In this document: piece after piece, positions 45,376 through 54,877 of the stretch
Position numbering within the stretch: position 1 is the stretch's first letter
How the letters are laid out: the number at the start of each line of letters is the position of its first letter
Source of the DNA: Armatimonadota bacterium
GTDB lineage: Bacteria; Armatimonadota; Chthonomonadetes; Chthonomonadales; CAJBBX01
Assembly: GCA_026392115.1 (NCBI GenBank)
Contig: JAPLCQ010000062.1
Location: forward strand, 1 to 64,000
DNA length: 64,000 nucleotides
Direction of reading: 5' to 3'
Notes under the pieces: model-generated
What the model saw: only the letters and a program-made list of their open reading frames with translations
Told to the model about the DNA's origin: nothing
The model's database searches: none
Translations under genes and position numbers: made by a program

Positions 45376-45777
45376 CTACCGCAGGAAGACCACCTTGGCC
45401 ACACCAGACGCCACGATCATGTCGAACTCGTGGTGGTCGCTCGTCAGCACCGGAAGAGCCAGTCGCCGTGATAGGCTCAGGCAGAGCGAGTCCGCCAATG
45501 ACACCCTGTTGGCCACCTTGATCATGCCGGCGTCCTTCCAGAGCGCTTCGTCCATATCCATTCGGATATGAATACCGGCTGCGGCCAGATCATGCACCGC
45601 CGAATCGGCGTCGAATGGCGAGCCGACGCGGACGAAGTCGTAGTAGACCTCCATCATGTTAACGGCATGTGCATAGCACCGACCGGTCACAGATCGTAGC
45701 GCGGCGTCAACCACGTGTGAGCCGGGTTCGCCGCGCAGGTAGGCGATCATGGCACACGCATCAAGCACGTAGCTCAC
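45376..45777 (-). CDS. vapC: PIN-domain toxin, VapC type
   Basis: This 133-residue ribonuclease toxin carries the PIN metal-binding acids D6 (VLDACA), E43 (NMMEVYYD), D96 (SLADSL) and D114 (TSDHHEF). VapC toxins cut tRNA or rRNA. The ATG at 45777 overlaps the antitoxin stop (ATGA), so the pair is translationally coupled. Confidence 0.9.
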   Translation of the reverse strand: MSYVLDACAMIAYLRGEPGSHVVDAALRSVTGRCYAHAVNMMEVYYDFVRVGSPFDADSAVHDLAAAGIHIRMDMDEALWKDAGMIKVANRVSLADSLCLSLSRRLALPVLTSDHHEFDMIVASGVAKVVFLR

Positions 45778-46022
45778 GCGGTTTCGCCCTTCCTGCGTTC
45801 CTCGTGGCGCCGCTCGTTCAGCTTCCGGTCGGCGAACTCCTCACTGCTCGTCCCAACGTGCGCGTACTTGCCCAAAGCCGATAGGCGAACCGACGGCAGC
45901 GTGGTCGCGGCCGCACCGAACAACCGGTGCAGGCTGTACTCCTCGATCGTCAGATGCAGCCGAGCCGCCTCATCGGTCAGCCGCTGCTCCTGCTCGCCGG
46001 TCAGCGGTAGCGTTAGGGTCAT
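45774..46022 (-). CDS. vapB: VapB-type antitoxin
   Basis: This 82-residue protein starts MTLTLPLTGEQEQRLTDEA, an RHH-like or DUF6364-type beta-strand plus helix. It ends in a strongly charged tail (DRKLNERRHEERRKGE) expected to bind the PIN toxin. The start at 46022 is chosen over an upstream in-frame ATG at 46046, which would add eight residues, because GGGAGGTGG precedes it. It overlaps vapC by four bases and probably autoregulates the pair. Confidence 0.78.
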   Translation of the reverse strand: MTLTLPLTGEQEQRLTDEAARLHLTIEEYSLHRLFGAAATTLPSVRLSALGKYAHVGTSSEEFADRKLNERRHEERRKGETA

Positions 46023-46071
46023 GGTGTCCACCTCCCAGACCATCATTCTACACTGAGGCCGCGTGTTGGGG

Positions 46072-46129
46072 CAGGTCAGGCAGGTCGGACGAGTCCGACG
46101 AGTCCGACCAGTCCGACGTTTCTGACCTG
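46072..46129. repeat. 9-bp tandem repeats inside a nested palindrome
   Basis: GAGTCCGAC-type words repeat with a 9-base period (about 46091-46117, three near-copies). A perfect inverted pair GTCGGAC/GTCCGAC (46084-46090, 46093-46099) lies at the left end, and an outer inverted repeat CAGGTCAG (46072-46079)/CTGACCTG (46122-46129) encloses all of it. It sits between the GH2 stop and the vapB start. Confidence 0.7.
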
Positions 46130-46154
46130 AGCCCCCCAGGCCGCTCGCCTGCCG

Positions 46155-49100
46155 CTACCGTACCCCCAGTTCGAGCCGGACCTCGCCGCTGATGGTGTCA
46201 CCCGGGCGCAGGGGCTTGCGCTCGGCGGCATAGTGGCCGGCGAAGAAGCCGTCGGCGCCGCCGGTGTTGTAGTCTGCCACCAGCAATCCGATGCGCTGGC
46301 CGTCCACGAAGGCTCGGACCGCCTGCGAGCCGTCCGATGCCACCGCGAAGCCGATCCCATCCCGGTCGCGCAGCGACGCCTGCAGGAAGCCCGCCTTGGT
46401 CCCGCGGAAGTCGGCCGAGCCCAGCGGCGTGCGGTCCGCCGCCCACGTCCAACGGGGCGCGGCTGCCGCGTCCTGCGGGCCTGGGTCGGCGCGTGCCGTG
46501 CCGGCCAGGCGCGCGATATGGTCGGCCGGGTAGGTGGTCCAGAGCCCACGCCGCCGCCAGTCCAGCTGGTCAAGTCCCGCGGGCGCGTAGAAGACCAGGC
46601 CCCACTGGCGCGGGCTAACCTCGCGGCTGACCTGGTAACGGTATCCCACCCTCAGGCCTCCTTCGCGCGGGAAGCGGAACATCATCGCGCCGGAAGCCTC
46701 GGCATAGGCGCCGCGCACGGTGACCGTCACGCCGCCGTCGGCCTCCGTACGCGCATCGGCCGAGGTCGCGGTCCATCTCTCGCAGGCCGGGTTGTAGGGC
46801 GGGATGCCCGCACGGAAGTCGTTGCCGGCCACGCCGCCGTCGCCGCCCGAGGCGTTGCTGAGCGGCAGGAGCATGAGCGTTGGGCCACCGCACAACACGG
46901 TACGGCCGCCCGCCGTAGCCTGCGTGATCCGGCCCGTGGCGCGGTCGATGGTCACCACGGCGCCGCCGGAATGGACGGTGAAGGCGCCCGGCGTCTCGTC
47001 CAGACGTACCGCGACCGTCCTCCGAGCAGCCCGCGCGGCCGGCGCAACGCCGATGCGAAGCTCTTCGGTGTCGCAGACGAAGCCCCTGGGATCTGTGAAG
47101 GTGAGGCGCAGCGTCTGCCCCGCCTTCGCTGCGACCGGCGCGACGATCCGCAGACGTCCCACGCCGCCGGGCGGCGCGGTGCAGCGAGCCGTTCCGGCCT
47201 GGGAGCTCAGCATCCAGTCGATGCGCACCTCGCCCAGGTCGGCGAAGTCGTACCGGTTCCGCACGGCAAGGGTCCAGTCGCGGCCCACCGGCAACGGCTT
47301 CACCGGGTCGACCACGCGCACGGGAGAGTAGGCCTTCTGCACGTGCCGGTACTCGGGCTTCGTGCGCCGCCAGCCGTCGATGATGCCCCAGGGCCCATAG
47401 CCCGCCATGCGGCCGCCGGGCAGGTGGAAGGTGTCATCGATACCCGACCAGATCGCCCCGCCCAGGCAGCCCGGGTGAGCGAACATGAGGTCCACCATGC
47501 GGGCGAAGGGGCCGCCCCAGTGGTCGCGGATGCCCGGGTCGGTCAGCACTTCGCGCCGGTTATAGGTCTCGATGTGCGCGTACTCGCCGAAGAGCACCGG
47601 GCGCTTCTCGGCGTCGCACGCCGCCGGGCCGCTCTCGCCGGGGTAGTGGTAGACGGCGATATCGGCGGTGCTGGCGGCGTTGTTATAGCCGCCCCAGCAC
47701 TGGTCGTGGAACGACGTGGGGCGCGTGGGATCGGCCGCTTTCACCTCGCGCAGCGTCCGGGCCCAGAGCGGCGTCCAGAGCGACTCGTTGGCCAGCGACC
47801 AGATGATGATGCTGGGGTGCCGGCGGTTGGCGGCCACGTTCTCCAGGTTGGCTCGGAGCAGGTAGGGCAGCAGGCCCGGATCGCGGTGGTCCCACTTCGC
47901 CCAGACGGGATTGGCGCCGTGCTGGACCCAGCAGAGGGGCGCTTCGCACTCGACCATCAGGCCCAGCTCGTCGCAGGCGTCCAGGAAGGCCTCGGAGGGC
48001 GGGTAGTGGCTGGTGCGGATGTAGTTGCAGTTGGCCTGGCGGAAGAGGCGGGCGTCCTCGCGGCAGAGCGCAGGCGTGAGGCTGCGCCCCAGGAGCGGAT
48101 GGACCTCGTGGCGGTTCACTCCGTGCAGCTTGACCGGGCGGCCGTTCACCAGCAGGCGGTTGCCCCGCACATCGATCCGGCGCAGGCCCACGCGCTCGGT
48201 GAGCTCCTGCACGGCGTGGCCGCCCTGCAGCAGGCTGGTCGTCAGCCGATAGAGGTGCGGATGCTCGGGGTCCCACTTGAGCGGAGCCCTGAGGCGCAGG
48301 CGGACCGTTGTTGCCGCCTCTCCCCTGCCCGTCCGTGCGAGCGAGGCGGTGGCGAGGGCCGCCTGCCGTGCGTTCGGCGCCACCAGGCGCAACCGCACGC
48401 GCAACGGACCCTCGGGAGCCGCCGCCCGGACGCGCACCAGCAGGTCGGCATCGCGGTAACGGCGGTCGAAGCGCGTCTCGGTGGTCTGCTCGGCGATGGC
48501 GGCCTGGGGCAGCGCAAAGAGGGCGACCGATCGGCTGATGCCTCCCAGCGCGTGGGCGGCGTACTGCGATGCGCTGGCCAGGCCGTCGGCGGTCGACTCG
48601 CTGGTGACCGCAAGCGCCAGCGTGTTGACGCCAGGCCGCACCGCGCGGGTCACCTCCAGGTTGAAGGGGACGAAGCCGCCCTCGTGGCCACCCACCTCCC
48701 GACCGTTGACGAAGACGCGGCAGAGGCTCTGGACCGAATCGAAGCGGAGGAAGACGCGCTTGCCCGCCCAGTCGCGCGGCAGGTCGAAGCGGCGCAGATA
48801 GGCCGCGGCCTTGCCGGCCGGGACGCTGAAGCCCTGCATGGTCCACTCGCCCGGCACGGCTACGGCAGGCCAGCGGCCCCACGCGGAGGCTCGCAGCGAC
48901 CAGAAGCGCACCGGCGGCCGGGGATGGAAGCGCCACGGGCCGTCCAACGAGATCACCGGACGCCGCACGCCGGCCACTCGGCTGGGGCGGGGCCAGAGGC
49001 GCACCACCGGCGTGGGCACGCGCTCCAGTCGGCTCGCCAGGCCCACCGGGGTCGTCGGCACGGCCGGGTCGGTGGACCAGAGCTCGAGCCTGCAGACCAC

Positions 49101-49565
49101 GGCGTTGGGCCCCGCCAGCGCCTGGAGGCGCATATCGAGCGTGCCGGAGCGGTAGGCTTCGGCGGGAACCTGCCACTCGCGGTTAACGACCTGCGCGAAG
49201 GGGAGCGCAAGGTTCGCCTCCAGTTCCGACCGGCCGGCCGTCACGCGCATCCGGCGGAGGGCGCTGTCCGAGAGGAAGGCCGCCTGCACGCGATAGGACG
49301 CGCCCGGCTTCAGACCGCCGAACGAGAACTCCACCAGACTGCCGAACAGCACGGTCCGCTCCGGCGCACCTGGCGCCACCGCCGATGTCGGTATCTCGCC
49401 CGGTGAGTAGGTGTAACGGTCGCCCGTGAGCACATGCCGCGACCCCGCGCCCGTCGCCCCGTCGATCCGCAGCACACGGCGGAACGCGCCGTCCTGCGCC
49501 CCGATGGCGGGCACGGCCGCCACGGCGAACCAGGCAGTCAGCAACGCGGCTCTCCCGATCCTCAC
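46155..49565 (-). CDS. Secreted GH2 family glycoside hydrolase
   Basis: This 1136-residue protein has a signal peptide (ends AIGA). An N-terminal extra beta-domain (about 25-190) comes first. The GH2 sugar-binding domain follows (ISLDGPWRFHP, LRFDSVQSLCRVFVNGREVGGHEGGF), then an Ig-like domain and a TIM barrel with RHEVHPLLGRSL, acid/base E594 in SLANES and nucleophile E661 in LFGEYAH. A LacZ-like C-terminal domain ends the protein. It is a periplasmic or extracellular exo-beta-glycosidase of unknown specificity. Its start overlaps the stop of the heparinase-like gene by ATGA, so both enzymes are made together and probably attack the same polymer. Confidence 0.9.
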   Translation of the reverse strand: MRIGRAALLTAWFAVAAVPAIGAQDGAFRRVLRIDGATGAGSRHVLTGDRYTYSPGEIPTSAVAPGAPERTVLFGSLVEFSFGGLKPGASYRVQAAFLSDSALRRMRVTAGRSELEANLALPFAQVVNREWQVPAEAYRSGTLDMRLQALAGPNAVVCRLELWSTDPAVPTTPVGLASRLERVPTPVVRLWPRPSRVAGVRRPVISLDGPWRFHPRPPVRFWSLRASAWGRWPAVAVPGEWTMQGFSVPAGKAAAYLRRFDLPRDWAGKRVFLRFDSVQSLCRVFVNGREVGGHEGGFVPFNLEVTRAVRPGVNTLALAVTSESTADGLASASQYAAHALGGISRSVALFALPQAAIAEQTTETRFDRRYRDADLLVRVRAAAPEGPLRVRLRLVAPNARQAALATASLARTGRGEAATTVRLRLRAPLKWDPEHPHLYRLTTSLLQGGHAVQELTERVGLRRIDVRGNRLLVNGRPVKLHGVNRHEVHPLLGRSLTPALCREDARLFRQANCNYIRTSHYPPSEAFLDACDELGLMVECEAPLCWVQHGANPVWAKWDHRDPGLLPYLLRANLENVAANRRHPSIIIWSLANESLWTPLWARTLREVKAADPTRPTSFHDQCWGGYNNAASTADIAVYHYPGESGPAACDAEKRPVLFGEYAHIETYNRREVLTDPGIRDHWGGPFARMVDLMFAHPGCLGGAIWSGIDDTFHLPGGRMAGYGPWGIIDGWRRTKPEYRHVQKAYSPVRVVDPVKPLPVGRDWTLAVRNRYDFADLGEVRIDWMLSSQAGTARCTAPPGGVGRLRIVAPVAAKAGQTLRLTFTDPRGFVCDTEELRIGVAPAARAARRTVAVRLDETPGAFTVHSGGAVVTIDRATGRITQATAGGRTVLCGGPTLMLLPLSNASGGDGGVAGNDFRAGIPPYNPACERWTATSADARTEADGGVTVTVRGAYAEASGAMMFRFPREGGLRVGYRYQVSREVSPRQWGLVFYAPAGLDQLDWRRRGLWTTYPADHIARLAGTARADPGPQDAAAAPRWTWAADRTPLGSADFRGTKAGFLQASLRDRDGIGFAVASDGSQAVRAFVDGQRIGLLVADYNTGGADGFFAGHYAAERKPLRPGDTISGEVRLELGVR

Positions 49566-51463
49566 TGCTTGACCTCCCCGCCCGGCGTGATGACCACCGC
49601 CAGGTTGCCCTGCTTCACGTCGCCGACGAGGCGTACGGCGATGCGCGTGGCCTTGCGTCGGGCGGTCAGGTCCTCCTCCACGGGCGCGGCGGAGAAGGCC
49701 AATCGCACGCCCTCGGGGGCATGGATGCGGATGATGACGGATTGGCCGCCGTCCGTCACCCGCAGCTCGGCGGGGCCGGTCTGCTCCCAGGTTCCGAACG
49801 TGAGGAGGGCCGTCTCGTAGCTCGTGGGCTCGGCGAAGTCGAACCGGTCGGTCACGGTGAAGCGCTCCGCCTTGCGCTCGAAGCGGAAGGTGCGTTGCAG
49901 GATGGCCGGATCGGGCAGTTCGTAGGCCGGGCGAATGTCCAGCGACAGCTCATCCGCGTCGTCGGTGAAGCGGCAGCCGAGCAGGCCCGCCTCGGCCGCG
50001 CGGCCCGTCTTCTGCATCTTTCCACCGATAAGCGGCACCGCGTGGCCCCAGGAGTTGAGCGCCGCGCTCTCGTACCGCTGGGCGCTGAAGGTGCGTCGCG
50101 TGTAGACCTCGGCGCCGATGTCGGGCAGGACCGACACGCCGTTCACCACCACCATGAAGACGCCCACGTCGTTGTGGTTGTGGTTCTGGGCGTTGTGGCC
50201 GCCCTGCATGGCCACGCCCATACGGCCTCCGCGCAGGGGGCGGCTCACCAGCACGGTCTCTTCGGGGAACCAGGCGCGGCGGCTGTCGGCGGCGGGCCAC
50301 TTGACGCCGGTGACGGCTCGGGGCGCGTCATCGGGGAAGAGGGCCAGTGCCTGGTCGCAGAGGCCCGCGCCGAGGGCAGTCCGGCGCGGCAGCGTTCCCT
50401 TGCGTGCGAACCGGCGGCTCAGCAGGTCGACGAGGCCGGCCGACGGGCGTGCGCCGACGGGGCAATCGGCGAACGGCGGGCAGATGCCGCCCATGATCTC
50501 GACACGGGTCCCGTAGGCGGCGGGCATCACGGCCTTGTCGCGGCTGAGGAGGTCCACGCTGCCGCGGGTAGTGCGCCGCAAGACCTCGGAGAGCGCCACG
50601 TAGTGCCCGAAGCCATAGTTCCAGTAGCTGACGCCCTCGTCGCAGTAGCCGTCCGGCGTGAAGCCCTCCAGCGCGTTGTTGGAGTAGCGCTTGGCCACGG
50701 CGGCGAACCAGGCGCGTCCCTGCCGGTCCGGCAGGACGGCCAACGCGGCGGTGGTCACGCCATCGAGGCAGACGGAGTTCCAGTTCATCTTGTAGTCGAG
50801 CCAGTAGCCGGGCTGTTTGCCTGCCACCATCTGACGCACCGGCTCGAAGACGCGCCGATCCAGGTCGGAGGCGATGAGAGCGCGGAGGTCGGGCGGGAGC
50901 CGGTCGCCGAGTAGCGCGGCGGTCGTGGCGAGGTCGGCGGCGTACATGGCCGCGCCCAGGTCCACGGTGATGAGCTTGCCGTTGAAGGTCTGCAGGTTGC
51001 CGTCGTGGGCGGGCAGCACCCACGAGCTCTCGGCGGAGATGGAGCGGATCGCCTCCTGTAGCGGCCCCAGGAAGCGGCCGCGACCCTCGGCGCACTCGGC
51101 CAGGGCGTAGGCGGATACACGGCTGCGCCGATCGAAGAACGGCCCCTGTGCCCGGTCGCGGTTGCCCGTGCGTGAGTAGTCGAGGTAGAGCTCGTCGGTC
51201 ATCGCAGGAAGGGGCGACTTCAGGTAGCCCTCGGCGCGCGCCACCACGGCCAGCAATTCGGTGCGCCTCGCCGCGCGGGACCAGGCCCGGCGGTCGGAGG
51301 CCGGCGGAACCGGCAGGCCGGGCGCCTCGGGCAGCATGGCGGCGATCCGCGCGATGTCGGCCTCGGTTGGCGCGTAACGTGGGGCCGCCTCAGCGGCCTC
51401 GGCGGCTACGAGCCAGGCGAGGGCCAGCGCAAACGGCAGGGCATAGACCAGGGTTGGCATCAT
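49562..51463 (-). CDS. Heparinase II/III-like polysaccharide lyase, secreted
   Basis: This 633-residue protein has a signal peptide (about residues 1-27). The N-terminal part (about 60-350) is an alpha/alpha toroid with NWNSVCLDGV and DGYCDEGVSYWNYGFGHY, which include the conserved Asn and Tyr residues near a lyase active site. The C-terminal beta-sandwich has GGHNAQNHNHNDVGVFMV, the histidine-rich motif of heparinase II/III-family proteins. The likely reaction is beta-elimination on an acidic polysaccharide. It is the first gene of a pair with the overlapping GH2 enzyme. An AGGAG ribosome site precedes the ATG at 51463. Confidence 0.85.
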   Translation of the reverse strand: MMPTLVYALPFALALAWLVAAEAAEAAPRYAPTEADIARIAAMLPEAPGLPVPPASDRRAWSRAARRTELLAVVARAEGYLKSPLPAMTDELYLDYSRTGNRDRAQGPFFDRRSRVSAYALAECAEGRGRFLGPLQEAIRSISAESSWVLPAHDGNLQTFNGKLITVDLGAAMYAADLATTAALLGDRLPPDLRALIASDLDRRVFEPVRQMVAGKQPGYWLDYKMNWNSVCLDGVTTAALAVLPDRQGRAWFAAVAKRYSNNALEGFTPDGYCDEGVSYWNYGFGHYVALSEVLRRTTRGSVDLLSRDKAVMPAAYGTRVEIMGGICPPFADCPVGARPSAGLVDLLSRRFARKGTLPRRTALGAGLCDQALALFPDDAPRAVTGVKWPAADSRRAWFPEETVLVSRPLRGGRMGVAMQGGHNAQNHNHNDVGVFMVVVNGVSVLPDIGAEVYTRRTFSAQRYESAALNSWGHAVPLIGGKMQKTGRAAEAGLLGCRFTDDADELSLDIRPAYELPDPAILQRTFRFERKAERFTVTDRFDFAEPTSYETALLTFGTWEQTGPAELRVTDGGQSVIIRIHAPEGVRLAFSAAPVEEDLTARRKATRIAVRLVGDVKQGNLAVVITPGGEVKQ

Positions 51464-51563
51464 GGCGCTCCTGCGGGCGAGTGTGCCGACCGCGGGGCCG
51501 GCGGGTTCACATCCTCAGGTTACCTTCGTCGCGCCTTGCGGCCTCCGGCAGAGCGCACCCCGG

Positions 51564-51854
51564 CTACGGGTCTACCAGCGGCTTCTCGCCGGGCTTGACC
51601 TTGCCGTTCTCTCGCGCGAGCCACTCCAGCCCGGCGCTGGTGCGCAGGTACTCGGTCTGGCGCTCGGCGTCGTTGGCCTTCTTATCCTCGGCCAGGGCCT
51701 GCACCTCGAGCTTGCGGTTCTGCTCGGCCAGAATGGCGGCCTCATGGTAGGGCGCAGCGAGGAGCCGATACGTGAAGGCGACGCCGACCATGGCGACGGC
51801 GACGCCCGCGGTCACGAGGAGGGAGGTCATTCCATTGGACGTTCGATAGGCCAT
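51564..51854 (-). CDS. DivIC/FtsB-like septum formation initiator
   Basis: This 96-residue membrane protein has a short cytoplasmic start, one transmembrane helix (about 8-27), a charged coiled coil (AAILAEQNRKLEVQALAEDKKANDAE) and the typical end TSAGLEWLARENGKVKPGEK. This is the layout of FtsB/DivIC proteins in the divisome. An ATG two codons upstream (51860) is an alternative start. It lies about 20 bases after the pyruvate kinase stop on the same strand. In many bacteria a DivIC gene lies near enolase, as it does here. Confidence 0.8.
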   Translation of the reverse strand: MAYRTSNGMTSLLVTAGVAVAMVGVAFTYRLLAAPYHEAAILAEQNRKLEVQALAEDKKANDAERQTEYLRTSAGLEWLARENGKVKPGEKPLVDP

Positions 51855-51874
51855 CGTCATGCCCTGCGGCCGCC

Positions 51875-53293
51875 CTAGAGCGGAGCCCCCACACGATGCA
51901 CGCGGATCAGGTTCGTCGACCCGGTGCGGTTGACTGGAACGCCTGCTGTGATTACCAAACCATCCCCTTGCTTGACGAGGCCGGCCTTCTCGGCCGCGCT
52001 CGCCGCGCCCGCCAGGGCTTCGTCCACGCTCCCCCACGCCGGGGTCTGCAGCGGCGTCACACCCCACGTCAGCGCCAGGCGGCGGAACGTCTCCTCGCTG
52101 GGCGTGGCGGCAAGGATGCGCGTGGTCGGCCGGTACTTGGCCACCAGCCGCGCCGTGAACCCGCACATCGTGATACAAAGTATAGCGCGTGCGCTTAGCG
52201 TCTGCGCCATGGCGACGGCCGCCTGGGCCACGGACTCGGCCACATCGGCGCCGCGGCAGGCCACCTCGTCGGGGCCGCGCAGGCGAATCTCGGGCTCCAC
52301 CTCGGTAGCCACCGTGGCCATCATGCGAACGGCATCCACCGGGAAGTCGCCGGCCGCCGTCTCGCCCGACAGCATCACAGCGTCGGTGCCGTCGAGGATG
52401 GCATTGGCCACATCGGTCACCTCGGCTCGGGTGGGCCGGCGGTTGTGGATCATGGAGTCGAGCATCTGCGTGGCGGTGATGACGGGCTTCCCCGCGCGGT
52501 TGCACTGGCGGATGATGCGTTTCTGAAGCATGGGCACTTCGTCGATGGGCAGCTCGACGCCCAGGTCGCCGCGGGCGATCATGACTCCATCGGCCTCTTC
52601 GATGATGGCAGCCAGATTGGCCACCGCCTCGCGTTTTTCGATCTTGGCGATGATCGGAGCCACGCGGCCCGCTTGCCGCATGATCTCGCGGACGCGCCGG
52701 ATGTCCTCGGGTCCGCTGACGAAGGAGGCCGCCACCACGTCCACGCCCGCGGCCATGCCGAAGCGAAGGTCGTCGGCGTCCTTCTCGGTCACGGCGGGGA
52801 TGTCGGCATGGACGCCGGGCGCCGCGATGCCCTTCTTGCCCGAGATGTCGCCGGGAAGCATGGCGCGGAGGGTGACGTCGACGCCGTCGCTTCGGACCAC
52901 CCGAGCCTCCAGCTTCCCGTCGTCGATGTAGACCGTGTCGCCCTTCCGGAGCGCGGCGGCCAGCTCGGGCACGGGTAGGTGGACCTCATGCTCGTCGCCG
53001 GGCACGGGACGCGTGGTGAGGACGAACTCCTGGCCGGTGCGCAGGTGGATGACGCCGGCGGCGACGTCGCCCAACCGGATCTTCGGCCCGCAGAGGTCCT
53101 GCAGGAGGGCAATGGGCCTGGACGCGCCCTCCGAGACGGCACGTAGCGCATGGATCGATTCCAGATGCGACGCGTGGCTCCCGTGGGAGAAGTTCAGGCG
53201 TGCCACGTCCATGCCGGCGCGCACCATGGATCGCAGCACGGTGCGGCGGGAGCAGGCTGGGCCAATGGTGCAGACGATACGCGTTCGGCGCAT
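51875..53293 (-). CDS. pyk: Pyruvate kinase
   Basis: This 472-residue glycolytic enzyme converts phosphoenolpyruvate and ADP to pyruvate and ATP. It has RTRIVCTIGPA at the start, MDVARLNFSHG (residues that bind substrate and Mg), the signature PIIAKIEKREAV with the catalytic lysine, MIARGDLGVELP, and a C-terminal regulatory domain. The start at 53293 is chosen because the conserved protein begins there and an AGGTGG ribosome site lies upstream; an in-frame upstream ATG adds 13 unconserved residues. It lies 64 bases downstream of enolase, so consecutive glycolytic steps are encoded together. Confidence 0.96.
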   Translation of the reverse strand: MRRTRIVCTIGPACSRRTVLRSMVRAGMDVARLNFSHGSHASHLESIHALRAVSEGASRPIALLQDLCGPKIRLGDVAAGVIHLRTGQEFVLTTRPVPGDEHEVHLPVPELAAALRKGDTVYIDDGKLEARVVRSDGVDVTLRAMLPGDISGKKGIAAPGVHADIPAVTEKDADDLRFGMAAGVDVVAASFVSGPEDIRRVREIMRQAGRVAPIIAKIEKREAVANLAAIIEEADGVMIARGDLGVELPIDEVPMLQKRIIRQCNRAGKPVITATQMLDSMIHNRRPTRAEVTDVANAILDGTDAVMLSGETAAGDFPVDAVRMMATVATEVEPEIRLRGPDEVACRGADVAESVAQAAVAMAQTLSARAILCITMCGFTARLVAKYRPTTRILAATPSEETFRRLALTWGVTPLQTPAWGSVDEALAGAASAAEKAGLVKQGDGLVITAGVPVNRTGSTNLIRVHRVGAPL

Positions 53294-53357
53294 GGGCCAC
53301 CTGTGGCGACGGGGCGAACGGCGCCAGGCCATCCGCCCCGTCGTGAAGAGCTACGGG

Positions 53358-54830
<1,473 letters not shown>

Positions 54831-54865
54831 CCGCCGCACGGGTGCGCGACGGTGGCCGTTGCGCG

Positions 54866-54871
54866 TATCAT
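54866..54871 (+). promoter_or_regulatory. TATCAT -10 hexamer, possible leaderless start
   Basis: TATCAT ends 6 bases before the ATG at 54878. The GGAGG nearby is only one base from the ATG, too close to act normally, so a leaderless transcript is possible. A -35 match is not evident. Confidence 0.35.
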
Positions 54872-54877
54872 GGAGGC

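Noticed and set aside
46072-46129. A CRISPR array
   Set aside because: The repeat unit is only 9 bases with no unique spacers and no cas genes nearby.
46233-49406. A 1057-residue open frame on the plus strand
   Set aside because: It is antisense to the GH2 gene, which has clear catalytic motifs. Its translation is Arg/Gly/Ala-rich with no domains, as expected from GC-rich codon bias.
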